Source: a bacterium (GTDB taxonomy: Bacteria; Lindowbacteria; 2-12-FULL-62-27). From it: DNA of 62,297 bases. Positions 1-10,800 of this stretch are shown here, one piece after another (the first letter of the stretch is position 1; every line of letters starts with the position of its first letter). Position numbers and translations under genes: made by a program. Under the pieces are notes generated by a model that saw only the letters and a list, made by a program, of their open reading frames with translations, searched no databases and was not told the DNA's origin. The stretch is taken from NCBI GenBank assembly GCA_016202645.1, contig JACQOF010000098.1, forward strand, positions 1-62,297, given 5' to 3'.

Positions 1-397
1 CCGGAGCGGCCGTCAGCGTGGTCCAGGCGTTCGTCTTGGTGTTGTATCCCCAGAAGTCGGTTAAGTTGTTGCCTCGGAATGCGTAAATGGTATCGCCACT
101 GCCCGCCAGCGCGCCGCCGCTGTAAACGGCGGCCGGAGCGGCCGTCAGCGTGGTCCAGGCGTTCGTCTTGGTGTTGTAGCCCCAGAAGGTGGTGAAGGTG
201 TTGCCTCGGAATGCGTAAATGGTATCGCCACTGCCCGCCAGCGCGCCGCCGTTGTAAACGGCGCCCGGAGCGGCCGTCAGCGTGGTCCAGGTGTTTGCCG
301 CTTGCGCCTCCGACGGAGTGAAAAGTGGAAAGAGGAAAGTGGAAAGGGCCAAGATCAGGAGTGCGGGAGTCAGGCATACGTTTATTAGTTTATTCAA
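1..397 (-). CDS. Partial secreted kelch-like repeat protein (N-terminal part)
   Basis: The minus strand reads as a signal peptide followed by near-identical ~41-residue kelch-like repeats, each containing GDTIYAFRGN, FWGYNTKTNAW and a TTLTAAP linker. The gene runs off the window at base 1. I start it at a TTG (397-395) because a stop codon lies six bases upstream and there is no in-frame ATG. The first ~33 residues form a hydrophobic signal sequence ending near SEAQA, so the product is exported. The repeats are almost identical at DNA level (about 123 bp each), which implies recent duplication. Kelch repeats build beta-propellers used for binding; no ligand can be inferred. Part of the signal peptide is encoded by a GGAAAGTG-type word repeat (about 317-349). 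Confidence 0.7.
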   Translation of the reverse strand, partial: MNKLINVCLTPALLILALSTFLFPLFTPSEAQAANTWTTLTAAPGAVYNGGALAGSGDTIYAFRGNTFTTFWGYNTKTNAWTTLTAAPAAVYSGGALAGSGDTIYAFRGNNLTDFWGYNTKTNAWTTLTAAP

Positions 398-417
398 GGC
401 TCAAGTGAGTAGAATCA

Positions 418-444
418 GGGTCAGACCGTAAGTTGTTAAGTTAT
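418..444. repeat. Left terminal inverted repeat of the RAYT element
   Basis: This is a perfect inverted match to 1413-1439 over 27 bp, beginning with GGGTCAGACC. Confidence 0.85.
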
Positions 445-480
445 TGCGGGGGTGAGACGGTCGGCGGGGTATGCACTTCA

Positions 481-1389
481 TCATTTTGATTGGCCCGCCT
501 TTTCGAGACTGTCAGCCAATTGAACCACGGCCGGCCGGGTCCTTCGAATTTCACCCGCGATGGCGGTTGTGGCGATCCCTTCCCGGCGGGCCAAGGCGCA
601 GAAAAGCGCACGGGCTTCTGATATCCGGCGCGCCCGGCGGGGGCCGCAGATGTCTTGACGGCCAATACCAGTCCGGCGCACGACTTCCTCCCAAATTTCC
701 TCCAGCGACAATCCGGCTGGCCGACGCAGATGTTTTCTTCGATCAGACCGGCGCTCAACCATGCTTTCCAACCGGTCTCTAAACTTGGCGGACCCCACCG
801 CCCAAAGTTCCCGGACTTGTTCCGCCTCCGGCAGATGCTCGTCAGCCGCCGGCGGGAGAGCCCTCGATTCCTTCAAAAGCGAGGCATAGTTTTTTCGGCC
901 CCCACAGAGTTCCAGAATCAGATCGGTGGAGACCGAAAACTCGGATCGGCCATCCACATAGGCGCGGGCGCTGCTCCATCGATAGTCCAATGCATCATCG
1001 ACCAGCCCCGCCTCCACAGAATTGTTATGGATGTAGCAGGACCCACAAACCAGGTGAGACTCGGTTTCGACGGGCTCGGCGTGGTATCTGGCTCCAAAGA
1101 CATGCCCCGTTCTGCGGCATCTGCCGTTCCAAGCCTGCGCGTAGCCGCCCTGCAGTCTCTGCATGGCCGGAGGGAGTCCTCCTCCGCGCACATCCTGAAG
1201 CAGAAGGTGGACATGGTTGGTCATCAGGGTAAAGCTCAGCAATCGGATTTGGCAGGAGGGGAAAATATTTGTGATCCGATCCATATAGTCGGACTTGTCC
1301 TCGTCCGTTTGGAAAATGTCCTGTCGGTTGTTCCCTCGCGCCGTAACATGGAAAAAAAATCCCGGTGCTCGAATACGGTGAGGTCTCAT
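481..1389 (-). CDS. REP-associated tyrosine transposase (RAYT), Y1_Tnp family
   Basis: The product is a 302-residue HUH single-strand transposase. The HUH metal motif is NHVHLLL (near residue 60 from the chosen start), and the candidate nucleophilic tyrosine lies in CYIHNNSVEAG. The C-terminal third carries a DnaA-domain-IV-like helix-turn-helix (LSLEEIWEEVV through ARALFCALARREG), common in this transposase group. I chose the ATG at 1389 because GGAGAGG sits five bases upstream and the family usually starts just before the APG-F-HV-RGN segment. A longer start at 1404 is possible. The gene is intact and framed by 27-bp inverted repeats, so it may be active or recently active. Confidence 0.85.
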   Translation of the reverse strand: MRPHRIRAPGFFFHVTARGNNRQDIFQTDEDKSDYMDRITNIFPSCQIRLLSFTLMTNHVHLLLQDVRGGGLPPAMQRLQGGYAQAWNGRCRRTGHVFGARYHAEPVETESHLVCGSCYIHNNSVEAGLVDDALDYRWSSARAYVDGRSEFSVSTDLILELCGGRKNYASLLKESRALPPAADEHLPEAEQVRELWAVGSAKFRDRLESMVERRSDRRKHLRRPAGLSLEEIWEEVVRRTGIGRQDICGPRRARRISEARALFCALARREGIATTAIAGEIRRTRPAVVQLADSLEKAGQSK

Positions 1390-1412
1390 GAAGCCTCTCC
1401 CCACCCGACCGC

Positions 1413-1439
1413 ATAACTTAACAACTTACGGTCTGACCC
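1413..1439. repeat. Right terminal inverted repeat of the RAYT element
   Basis: This is a perfect inverted match to 418-444; the tip GTCTGACCC faces outward. Confidence 0.85.
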
Positions 1440-1744
1440 CCTACTATGATGAGCAACAATCAACCGATTAACTTGTTTGGAGCGATCCCCTTTGGATGTG
1501 CTGTGGAACACAGAACGGATTGAAGTTGACACGTCTAACCTTCGGACGGCAGACACTTGAGCGCGTCGTGGGAGCAGGCAAATCCGCGGAGCGAGGTGTC
1601 GAGCACGGGATGAAAGTCATTCATAAGTCCGTGTGCTTATAGGTGGCTGACCCCTCAGCTCCAACCTCGCAATTGTGCCCCCCAAGGACGTAAATGTCAA
1701 TGAAAATCTTTGTGATTTGGGTCACATTGCAGTTAAATCGCTCA
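1440..1744. other. Intergenic stretch with no recognised gene
   Basis: About 300 bases lie between the RAYT element and the AATAGC repeat. I see no plausible coding frame, RNA gene or clear promoter here. Confidence 0.6.
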
Positions 1745-1827
1745 TAGCTGTTTGCTATTTGCTAATAGCTAATAGCTAACAGCAAATAGCAAACAGCAAA
1801 TAGCAAACAGCAAATAGCAAACAGCGA
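1745..1827. repeat. AATAGC/AACAGC short-word repeat tract
   Basis: Tandem and inverted 7-8-base words (TTTGCTATTTGC, TAATAGC, AACAGCAAATAGC) form a tract whose halves can pair. It ends three bases short of the stop codon of the giant gene and may act as its transcription stop. Related tracts occur near 14286, 20606 and 26879. Confidence 0.8.
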
Positions 1828-1829
1828 CC

Positions 1830-4800
1830 TTACCGGACAATCGCCAATTTGTCGATGAGTTTGGTGCCGTTGGATTCTAGGATGTAGATGTAGGCGCCTG
1901 AGCCTAGCTTCTGGCCGGCCTTGTTGGTGCCGTCCCACGTGATCGTGTTCGAGCCCGCGATGCCGGACCCCTTCTGCTCCCGCACGAGTTTGCCGCCCAT
2001 GTCGAAGATCTTGAGGGAGATGTCGGCGGCCGTCTGGAGGTTGTATTTGAAGGACATGTTTCCCGCCGCGTCCGGGCCCGGGTTTGGATACACAAACGTG
2101 TTGTCCTTCGAGAGCGGCGCCGCCAGGAAGGGGGCTAGGTATTCCGGGAGGCCGACGGCCAAGGTCAGGGAGAGAGGGAGAGAGGGAGAAAGGGAGAGAG
2201 GCAGGGATTGAGTACCCCTTAAATCTACCGGGCCGGAGGGGCCGCCCAGCATGTAGGCGCCGTACTCCTGCGGGAGCGACGCGAGGTCCCACGAGAGCGT
2301 TGCGGCCGAGAGGCCCGGAGGGGCCGTCACCACCACGGGCCAGGCCGTCGCCTCCTTTATGGGCGCCGCGATGCTCGCCGCGTAGTATTTCCCCTCACCC
2401 CCCTGGGGAGAGGAGGCGGAGCGCGCCTCGCCCACCAACACCTGCAAATCCCCCAGCATCCCAGGAGCCTTCCACAGGTCGTTCATGTCTTCGCCGTCCG
2501 ACGCCGCCGGGGCCACGCCCACGAACGTGTACTCGTCCTTGATTCCGCTGTTTCCGCTGTGGGCCATCAGCCGGACGAGCCAGTTCGTGAGGTTGCCGGA
2601 CGAGACGGTGTATTTCGGCGCTTGCTGTTTCGCCGTCACCGACTGCGGGATTCTCTTGTTCGGATAATAGACGATCGAGCACGACGTGTTCGCTTTCACC
2701 CAGAACCCGACCCAGGGTTTCAGCTGCATCGAGTCGCTCGAGCTGATCGGGTTTACATACTGCTCCGCCGACTGGTCCCGCCACTGAAGGCGCGTGTCGA
2801 TATAGGTCAGATTCAGCGCCGATATACTCGCGATCGGGAGGGGATTGGGGGTGTCGTTCAAGTTCGTATCGATCGCGACGTCCTCCATCCAGTTGATGTA
2901 GTGCGTGAAAGGATTCCCGATCATGTTCATCCCGCTCGTCAGCTTGACGCTCCACGTGTCCGTCTGCGCCGACGGGCTTCCCGAAAGTCCCACGCTTGTC
3001 GCCGACGAGGACCGGAACCAGTAGCCCCGCCCGATCTCGAAAATGGATACGGTTCCGTTCGACGACACGTTGTGCGCTTCGTTCCCCGTCATCGAATAAT
3101 ACCCCTTGAAAGTCCCCGTGGCGTTCGTCAGGCTTGGTTCGTGCCAGTAGGCGTTCCCCGTTCCGCCGTACGACAGCTGTCCGAGGGCGGTCGACGCGCT
3201 GACCGGCTTCTTCATCGGCGCGATCATGACCCACTTGCTCTTCGGAGATTCCGTCGCATGCGCCGGGACCTTCCGCTTGTCCGTCATCACGACGAACGTC
3301 GCGTCGTCCGAGTCGCCGGACTTCGACGACGCCACGATTGCATAGACGCCGTCCCCGCTTGTCAGCGACAGGGACTGCCGCAGATAGCCTGTATCCGACG
3401 CCGTCCCGCTGGTGTTCAGCCCCGAGGCCGCCGCGCCGTCGTATTCGACGGAGAAACTCACCGTCACGCCGGGGACCGCCACGCCGGCGGAATCCTTGAC
3501 CTGCATCTCCAGCACGGCCGGACCCGAACCGCTGATCACGAAATGCTGTTCGCCGACGATCACGACGGTGTCCCCGCCGCTTCCGCCGGCCAGAATGTCC
3601 GCCACGTCCGTCAGGGACGGGCCGCTTGGAAGATCCGTATACGTAACCTTGATCTGGTCCCCCGCGCGGACGTAGAGAAGGCCGTTGTTCGGCGTGCCGT
3701 CTCCGGAGGTCACGGAAAGGGTCACGGTGCCGGAAAAGATCGTCGAATTGGCGGTGAGTTCCGTGCACGAGATGATTTCCGTGTCCGTTCCCAGCGTGAC
3801 GTTCACGATCGTGGCGTTCACGCCCTCCTTCACGCCCGTGTTCGCGTTCCCGTCCGAATCGTTTACCTCCACCACGACCGCCACCGAGGCTTTGGCCTTG
3901 TACTGGGTCGTGTCCAATCCCCCCGACGTCACAAACCGCACACTGCCGGACCCGCCGAAGATCGGCACGGCGCTCACGGTGTCGGCCATCCAGCCGTCGT
4001 TGCCGGCCGGGTCGAAGGCCAGGACGCGGTAGTAGTATGTGTTTCCGGCGGAGACGCTCGCGTCGATGATGAAGGTGTCGGTCGCGCTGGTGTCGGAAAG
4101 CTGTGTGAGGGCCTTCCAGTTCGTCGTGTCGGGCGAATTGACCTGCCGGTACACCCGGTATCCGGAAATCGTTCCCGCCGGGCCGCCGTCCTCCGATTCC
4201 GGCGGCGGCTGCCACCGCACCGTGACCTGGCCCGCGACGGTCGCGTCCGTCGTCACGGTGTCCGGCTCGGAAGGCGCGATCGTGTCCGATGCGGTCTTGG
4301 TGTCGATGACCGCGAAACGGAACGGCGCGAAATTGTCAAAGCCGCTGATGACGCTGTCCGAAATGGCCTGCATGTCTGTGGTCCCGAAGTAATTATGCGT
4401 GATGGTATTTCCCGACCCGACGACTTGGATAAGTTTGTGGACGGTACTCGTGATATTGTTCCAGCTGACTTCCATAGAGGACGCCGGTGATTCCAGGAGC
4501 ACGCCCGTATCGGCGTTGTGGATGTCGTTGGCGTTAATGAAGCTGCTGCCTGATCCCACGCGGACGCCGGCCCGCTCGACGTTTCGAACGGTATTTCGAA
4601 AGATCCGGTTCCCGCCGACTTCGACGTCGATTCCGTGGCCCCCGATATTTCGGATGATGTTATCGACGATGGTGGCGTTCCCGCCGCTGGCCTGGAAGAT
4701 GCCCGTGTCGGCGACGTTGTCGATGAGACAGTTCCGGATGATCCCGTCGTTGCCGTTGAATTCGACGGCTGATTTCGAGATCGCGGTGGCCGTACAGCTT

Positions 4801-7800
4801 TCGATGGTGAAATTGTCCCCGGCGGCGCCGACCCAGACCGCGTAATTGGCGTTCCGCACGGTGTTCTTGCGGAGGATGGCGGGCAGGCCGGAATTTGAGC
4901 CGTTGATCTCGACGACCTTGAGTCCCAGACTCGAATCCCTGCCGTCGATGACGAACCCCTCGACCCGCGCGCCGCTGTCGATGACGATCATCGATCCGGC
5001 GCCGCCGCCCCAGAAAACGGTCGGATACGTGTCTCCGCCGCCGCCGGTGTCGGACCCGAAGAGGGCCTTGCGCGAAATCAGGGTCAGGCCGGTATCGAGA
5101 ACCGCGCCCTTGCCGCCATTGTTGGCGATGGAGTAGCTGTCATTGCCGACGTTGTCGGCGGAACTGAAGACGACGATGGTGTCATACCCGTTCAAGGGAT
5201 TCAGCGCCGCGAGGGCGTCAATCAGGTCCCCGAAAGCCGTTCCGGGCGTGTCGACGGTCGGATTGGTGGAATCGCCATCGCCGCTGACGTAGACCGTCAT
5301 GGCGCCGAGATCGGAAAAGGCCGAGCCTGGAATCACCACGAGGCTGTCAGTGAAGTAACTTTCGTTCACGAACGCCGCGGCGTCGACCGCGGTGACGCGG
5401 TAGTAGTAAGTAACGCCGGACGTAACCGTCAAATCCAGAAATTCAGTGTCCGACGCCGACGCGGCGTTGGCGCGGAAAGCGTTCGTCTTCCAGTCCTTCT
5501 CGGACGGATTGGTCGTGCGGTATATTTTGAATCCCGTAAAGTCCGCCGTCGCCGCCCCTCCATCCTCATTCACAGTCGGCGCCGTCCACCGGATCCTGGC
5601 CGATCCCGCGCCGCTGTCGACGGCCGTGAGCGGCGACGGCCGTTCCGGCGCAAGGCTGTCGCCCGACAGGCTCGTATCAACCATCGCGAAGCGCGGCTGG
5701 GTGTCGGCGGCGAGCGCAAGTCCGGGGAGGTCGAACACGTCCCGAACCAGTCCGAAAAGACTGCGACTGGTCGTGATGACGTCGGTCAGACTGCCTTCAT
5801 TGGTCGTGTCCATGAAGTTCCGCCAGAAAAACGGCGTATCGGCCTGGGAGTTCGCCAGGTAAATGCCGTAGCTGTCGGGTTTCAGGATGTTGCCCCGCAC
5901 GAATTTGTTGTTCTGCGAATTATCCCCCCCGGCGGACGCCGAGATTTTGACGCCGTAGAGGTCCCGGCGGGACTCGTTCTGGATGAAAGTGTTGGTATCG
6001 GCGTTGGTCAGGTCGAAACCGGCGCCGCCGTTGTTGTCGGACAGGTTACGGAAAAACAAGTTGTTGTTCGAACCGGTATCCAGGGATATCCCCGCGCCGC
6101 CGTTCGTCAGAGACTGGTTGTCGCGAATGACGTTGTTGGTCGAGGCCGCGCCGGTAATCGACAATCCGGCCCCCGAATTGTTCTGACTGACGTTGTACGC
6201 CAGCGTGTTGTTGCTGGACGAACCCTCCAGCACAAAACCCTCGGTGGCATTGCTCGACGCCGTGTTCGAATCAATCGTGTTTTTGACGGCGCTTTGAAAT
6301 AAAATAATGCCCGCCGAATTGCCGACCGCGTAGTTCTGCCGGACCGTATTATTCGACGAAGCCGGCGTGCCGCCAAGCCCGATGCCCTGGTTGTCGTTCG
6401 TGCCGAATCCGTTGCCCTGCGCCATGTTCTTGGTGATCGTGTTGGTGTCGGATCCGTCCGCCACATTAATTCCGTTCTCGTAATTGTTGATCACGGTCAC
6501 GTCCTCAATCCGGGAATTGTCCACGTAAAGGAAATTGATGCCGCGGTACATATTTGCAACCCGCAGAGATTTAATCACGAGGTTCGACTGCGTATCGGCG
6601 AATATGCCGTATTTGTTGGCGACTCCGCTGTCCGTCGCCCCCGAATCGATCACCGTACCCGTCGCGCCCGAGTCAACGCCCTGAATCCAGATGTAGTCGG
6701 TGTCGATGACGACGGTTTCGGCGTAGGTGTTTTTGTCCAGCAGGATGGTATCGAACAGGTCGCTGTCGGCCGGAATGCCGGCGATCGCGCCCTGAATGGT
6801 CTTGAACGGAAAATTCGGATGCCCCGTGTACGTGTCGGCGCCGGTGTCCTTGTCGACGTACCAGACCGGGCCGGTCCAGGCCGGGACGGCGACGAGGGCG
6901 GTGAGGGTGTCGAGGAAAAAGCTCGCGTTGACACGCGACGCGGCGTCGAAAGACGAGAGCCGGTAGTAATAGGTATTGCCGACCGCGACGTTGGTGTCGG
7001 TCCAGGTGGTGTCGGCGGCGGCCGTGGTTTTGACGAGAAGCGAGGCGTTGCCCCAGTTTGACGTATCGGGAGAATTGGTCAGCCGGTATATTTTTGCGCC
7101 GGTAAATCCGAGCGTCCCGCCGCTTGTCTCCTCCTGCAGGGTCGGGACCGCCCACGTGAGGACGACGTTGACGCCGCTTGAGACGTCCGTCGCCGCGCCC
7201 GTGACATTCGACGGGGCGGTGGTGTCGGCGCCGGCGGCGGTGTCGATGAGGCCGAGGCGGTATGGACGGAACGCCGAAGCGGTGTCCTCGAAGTCGGCGT
7301 CGAGAGCAACTTCATCGGTTGTGCCGAACCAGTTGCGGCTCAGAGTCTGGGCGACGCCGGATTTGTTGAAGACACTGCTGACGATGTTTCCGGCGAGGTT
7401 GTTCTTCGTGATGATGTTCGCGAACGCCGCGCCGTCGATTCGCAGTCCCGTGTCATTCGCGGTGAGGTCGTTCAGCGCGACGACGTTGGTGTCGGAATTG
7501 TCGATGAAGATGCCCTGATTGACGGTGGATTTGACGAGGTTCCGGACGATCGTGTTCCGGCTGGAGTTGGCCTGGAGGATGATGCCGCTGGTGGTGTTTG
7601 AGAGGACCGTGTTGTCGATGATCTGGTTCAGATTCGACCCGTTCCAGAGGTAGATTCCGTTGTCATTCGAGCGTGAGCGGTTGCGGCTGATGGTGTTGTT
7701 GTTCGAGTTGATCTCCAGATAGATCCCGCACCCCGCCGTCTGGAATTCGGTGAAGTTTTCCGTGATGGTGTTTGTGTCCGACCCCTGGCTGAGGACGATG

Positions 7801-10800
7801 CCATTCGAGGCGTTGCCGGAGACGCTGTCGCCGGAAATCGTCGACTGGTCGACGTTCACGAATTTGATGCCGTTGGAGGCGCCCGTCACCGCGAGGTTTT
7901 TGATGGTCAGGCCGGTCTGGGTGTCGGCGTAGATGCCGTTCGCGCCTGAAGACGGCGAGTAGATCACGGTGGCGTTCGAGTCCTTGCCGATGATCGAGAA
8001 GTTGTCGGTGTCGATGACGATGGTTTCGGAATATGTCCCGGCGTCGACGAAAATCGTGTCGCCGGCGGAGGCGAAATTCACGGCGGTCTGGATCTTGCGC
8101 AGTGGCGCATTCGGTTTCACTCCGGAATTCGCGTCGGAGCCGACGGCCGACGTAAAGGAGTCGCCGGTCGTGGAGGTGTCGTTCACGTACCACGTGTTCG
8201 GCCCGGCCGTGTCAATCTGCGGCGCGGCGCTTTTGGTGTCGCTGAAAACGGATTTGTTGATATATCCGCCGGCGAGAGTTTCCGAGGCGGTCATGCGGTA
8301 GTAGTAGGTGACGCCGTCCGTGAGGTTGAGGTCGGTGAAGGAGGTGACGCCGGAAGCGACCTGCGCGATGAAGTTGTTTTTCCAGTCCTCGGTGTCGGGC
8401 GAGGTCGAGCGGTAAATGTTGTAGGCGCCGAATCCCCCGGGATTGGCGCTTCCCTCGTCGTCGAGGTCCGGCGTGTCCCACGTGACGATGATCTGGCCGC
8501 CGGTGGTTGAAAGACCGTTCAAGGTCACCGTGTCGGGCGGTTCGGGCGCGGCGGTATCGGCGGTGATCGTACGGGTATCAACGGCGGTGATGCGGATGGG
8601 GAAGAGTTTGACCGAAGTGTCGTTGACCATGCCGCCCAGGACGGTATTGATGTTGCTGGAACCCCACCAGTTCCGGCGTGCGTCGAAGTTCGGGGAGGCG
8701 CTGAAGTCGTCCAGCAGGGTCGGTTTCATGCCCGTCACGTTGTTCTTGACGAACGAATCGGCGCCCGCGGCGGAAAGCCAGAGGCCGGTGTCAGAATTTG
8801 AAATGTCGTTGTGATAGACGCGGTTCCCGCCGCCGGACGAGACGATCTCGACGGCGAAATTGGCCCGCCGCACGACGTTGTCGCGCACGACGTTGTTGGA
8901 TGTGTTGGTTTTCAATTTGATCCCGTGCCCGTGGCTGGTCGCTTCGCGCTGGTTCTCGACCGTGTTTTCGGCAATCACATTGTTCTGACTTCCGTTGTCG
9001 AAATGCACCGCGTCGCGGGCGATCTGGTGGATGTGGTTGTTCATCACGAAATCGAAGTTCGAGCTGTCGGCGGCGACGCCGAAGTAGAGGTTTTTGATGT
9101 CGTTATGCTGGACGCGAATGCCGGAGGATGCCGTCGTCAGGAACACGCCGTTGTGCTCGGCAGCGCTTACGACAAGCCCCTGCGCCGCCGAGGCGGTTGA
9201 GTCGATGCCGTCAATGAAAAATCCCTCGATGATGTTGTCGCTCGTCGCCTTGACGACCGTCCCCGTGTCAAACGCGATCTTCGCCCAAGTGTCCGGACCG
9301 CCGCCAGTGTCGGCGCCGAAGCGCTTCTTGTAGGAGACGAGGTGCAGGCCCGTGTCGAGGGTGAGGTCGATCTGTTGGAAATAGGAGTCGCTCGCGGATT
9401 TGTTGAAGACGATGATGGTGTCCCAGCCGTTCGAGGGGTTCAGTTTGGAAACCGCCTCGTTGATGTTCCGAAATGCCTTCGAGGTGTCGGCGGATTCCGG
9501 GTCGGATGAGTCGCCAAACTGGCTGACGTAGACAATGGAGACCCCGAGATCGGACCAGACGGGCTTGGCCGATTTTGTGTCGGTGAAAAAGCTTTCATTT
9601 TCGAAGGGCGTAATGCCGTCCGAGGCGGTCAGGCGGTAATAGTAGGTGACGTTGTTGGTCAGGCCCGTGTCGATGTAGCTGTTCGGGCCGGCGGCAACAT
9701 CCTTGATCAGAGCCGAGTCCCAGTGGGTCGAATCCTTGACCGTAAGCCGGAAAATCCCGACGCTTGCGAATCCGGTCAGCGCCTGCGAGTCCTCGTCCTG
9801 GGTCGGAGTGTCCCACCTGATCTGAACGGTCTCGTTCCCGGCGGTGAGGACGATCGATGTGTCGAACAAATACGGCGCGCTCGTGTCGGCGCCGGCGGTC
9901 GTGTCGACGGGGCCGAGGCGGTAGGGTTTGAAGGTCCACCCGGTATCGGTGAATTTCAGGGCGATCTGGTCCTCCTGGGTTGTGCCGTACCAGTTCCGGG
10001 CGACACGTTGGGATGTGGCCGCCTGATTGAGGAGATGGTTGACGATATTGTTGGTGATGTTATTTCGGGTGAAGAGGTTGCCGGAAGACGTGTTCTGGAT
10101 CGAGACGCCGGTATCGCTCAGGCTGATGTCATTTTGATAGACCACATTGTTGTCCGACGCGATGACGCTCAGTCCGGACTGGGCGTTGGAGGCGACGGTA
10201 TTGTTCCGGACGACGTTATCGTGCGAATTGATTTCGATGTATATCCCATTCGCGTTCTGCCGGGAAATGTTCCGGGTGAGGATGTTCCGGCGGGATGAGG
10301 AATTGAGGTGGAATCCCTGGGAATTTCCGACGGCGATGTTGTTGTCGATGGTGTTGTTGAAGCAGTTGGTGACGAGGTAGACACCCTGGTTCAAATTGAA
10401 GTAAAAGTTGCTGTTTCGAACCGTATTGCTGTCGGATCCGTCCTGAAAATAAATCCCGCGGCCGGCATTGTGGCTGAGGCTGTCGCCCTCGATGGTCGAG
10501 TTGGTAACCCGTACAAAATAAATGCCCTCGATCGCGCCCTTCACACCCAGATTTTTAATGAGCAGGCCGGACTGAGTGTCGGCGAAAATGCCGTTCCCGG
10601 ACGGCGGATCGATCACGGTGGCGTTGGAGTCCTTGCCGACGAGGCTGATCGAATCGGCGTCGATCACGACCGTTTCGGCGTAGAGCCCGGCGTCGATAAA
10701 GACGGTGTCGCCGGCCGTCGCCAGCGACAGGGCCTTGGTGATGGTTGCAAAGGGTTTCTGCGTTGTCCCATCGCCCGTCGTGTTTGATCCGACGGCGGAC

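Larger units (their letters stand above)
418..1439 (-). mobile_element. RAYT (IS200/TnpA_REP-type) element with 27-bp inverted ends
   Basis: A Y1-type transposase gene is framed by a perfect 27-bp inverted repeat, left copy 418-444 and right copy 1413-1439. Each outer tip reads GGGTCAGACC on its own inward strand. The left copy lies 20 bp before the kelch gene start and the right copy is outside the transposase start. The tip motif recurs in a transposase-free 90-bp element at 29275-29364. Confidence 0.75.

Noticed and set aside
1-300. Near-identical 123-bp repeats looking like an array
   Set aside because: They encode kelch-like blades in one open frame; unit length and lack of spacers rule out CRISPR.
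2559-4490. Long plus-strand frame (643 codons) antisense to the giant gene
   Set aside because: Arg/Gly-rich composition with no domain; it mirrors the real minus-strand gene, a common effect in GC-rich DNA.
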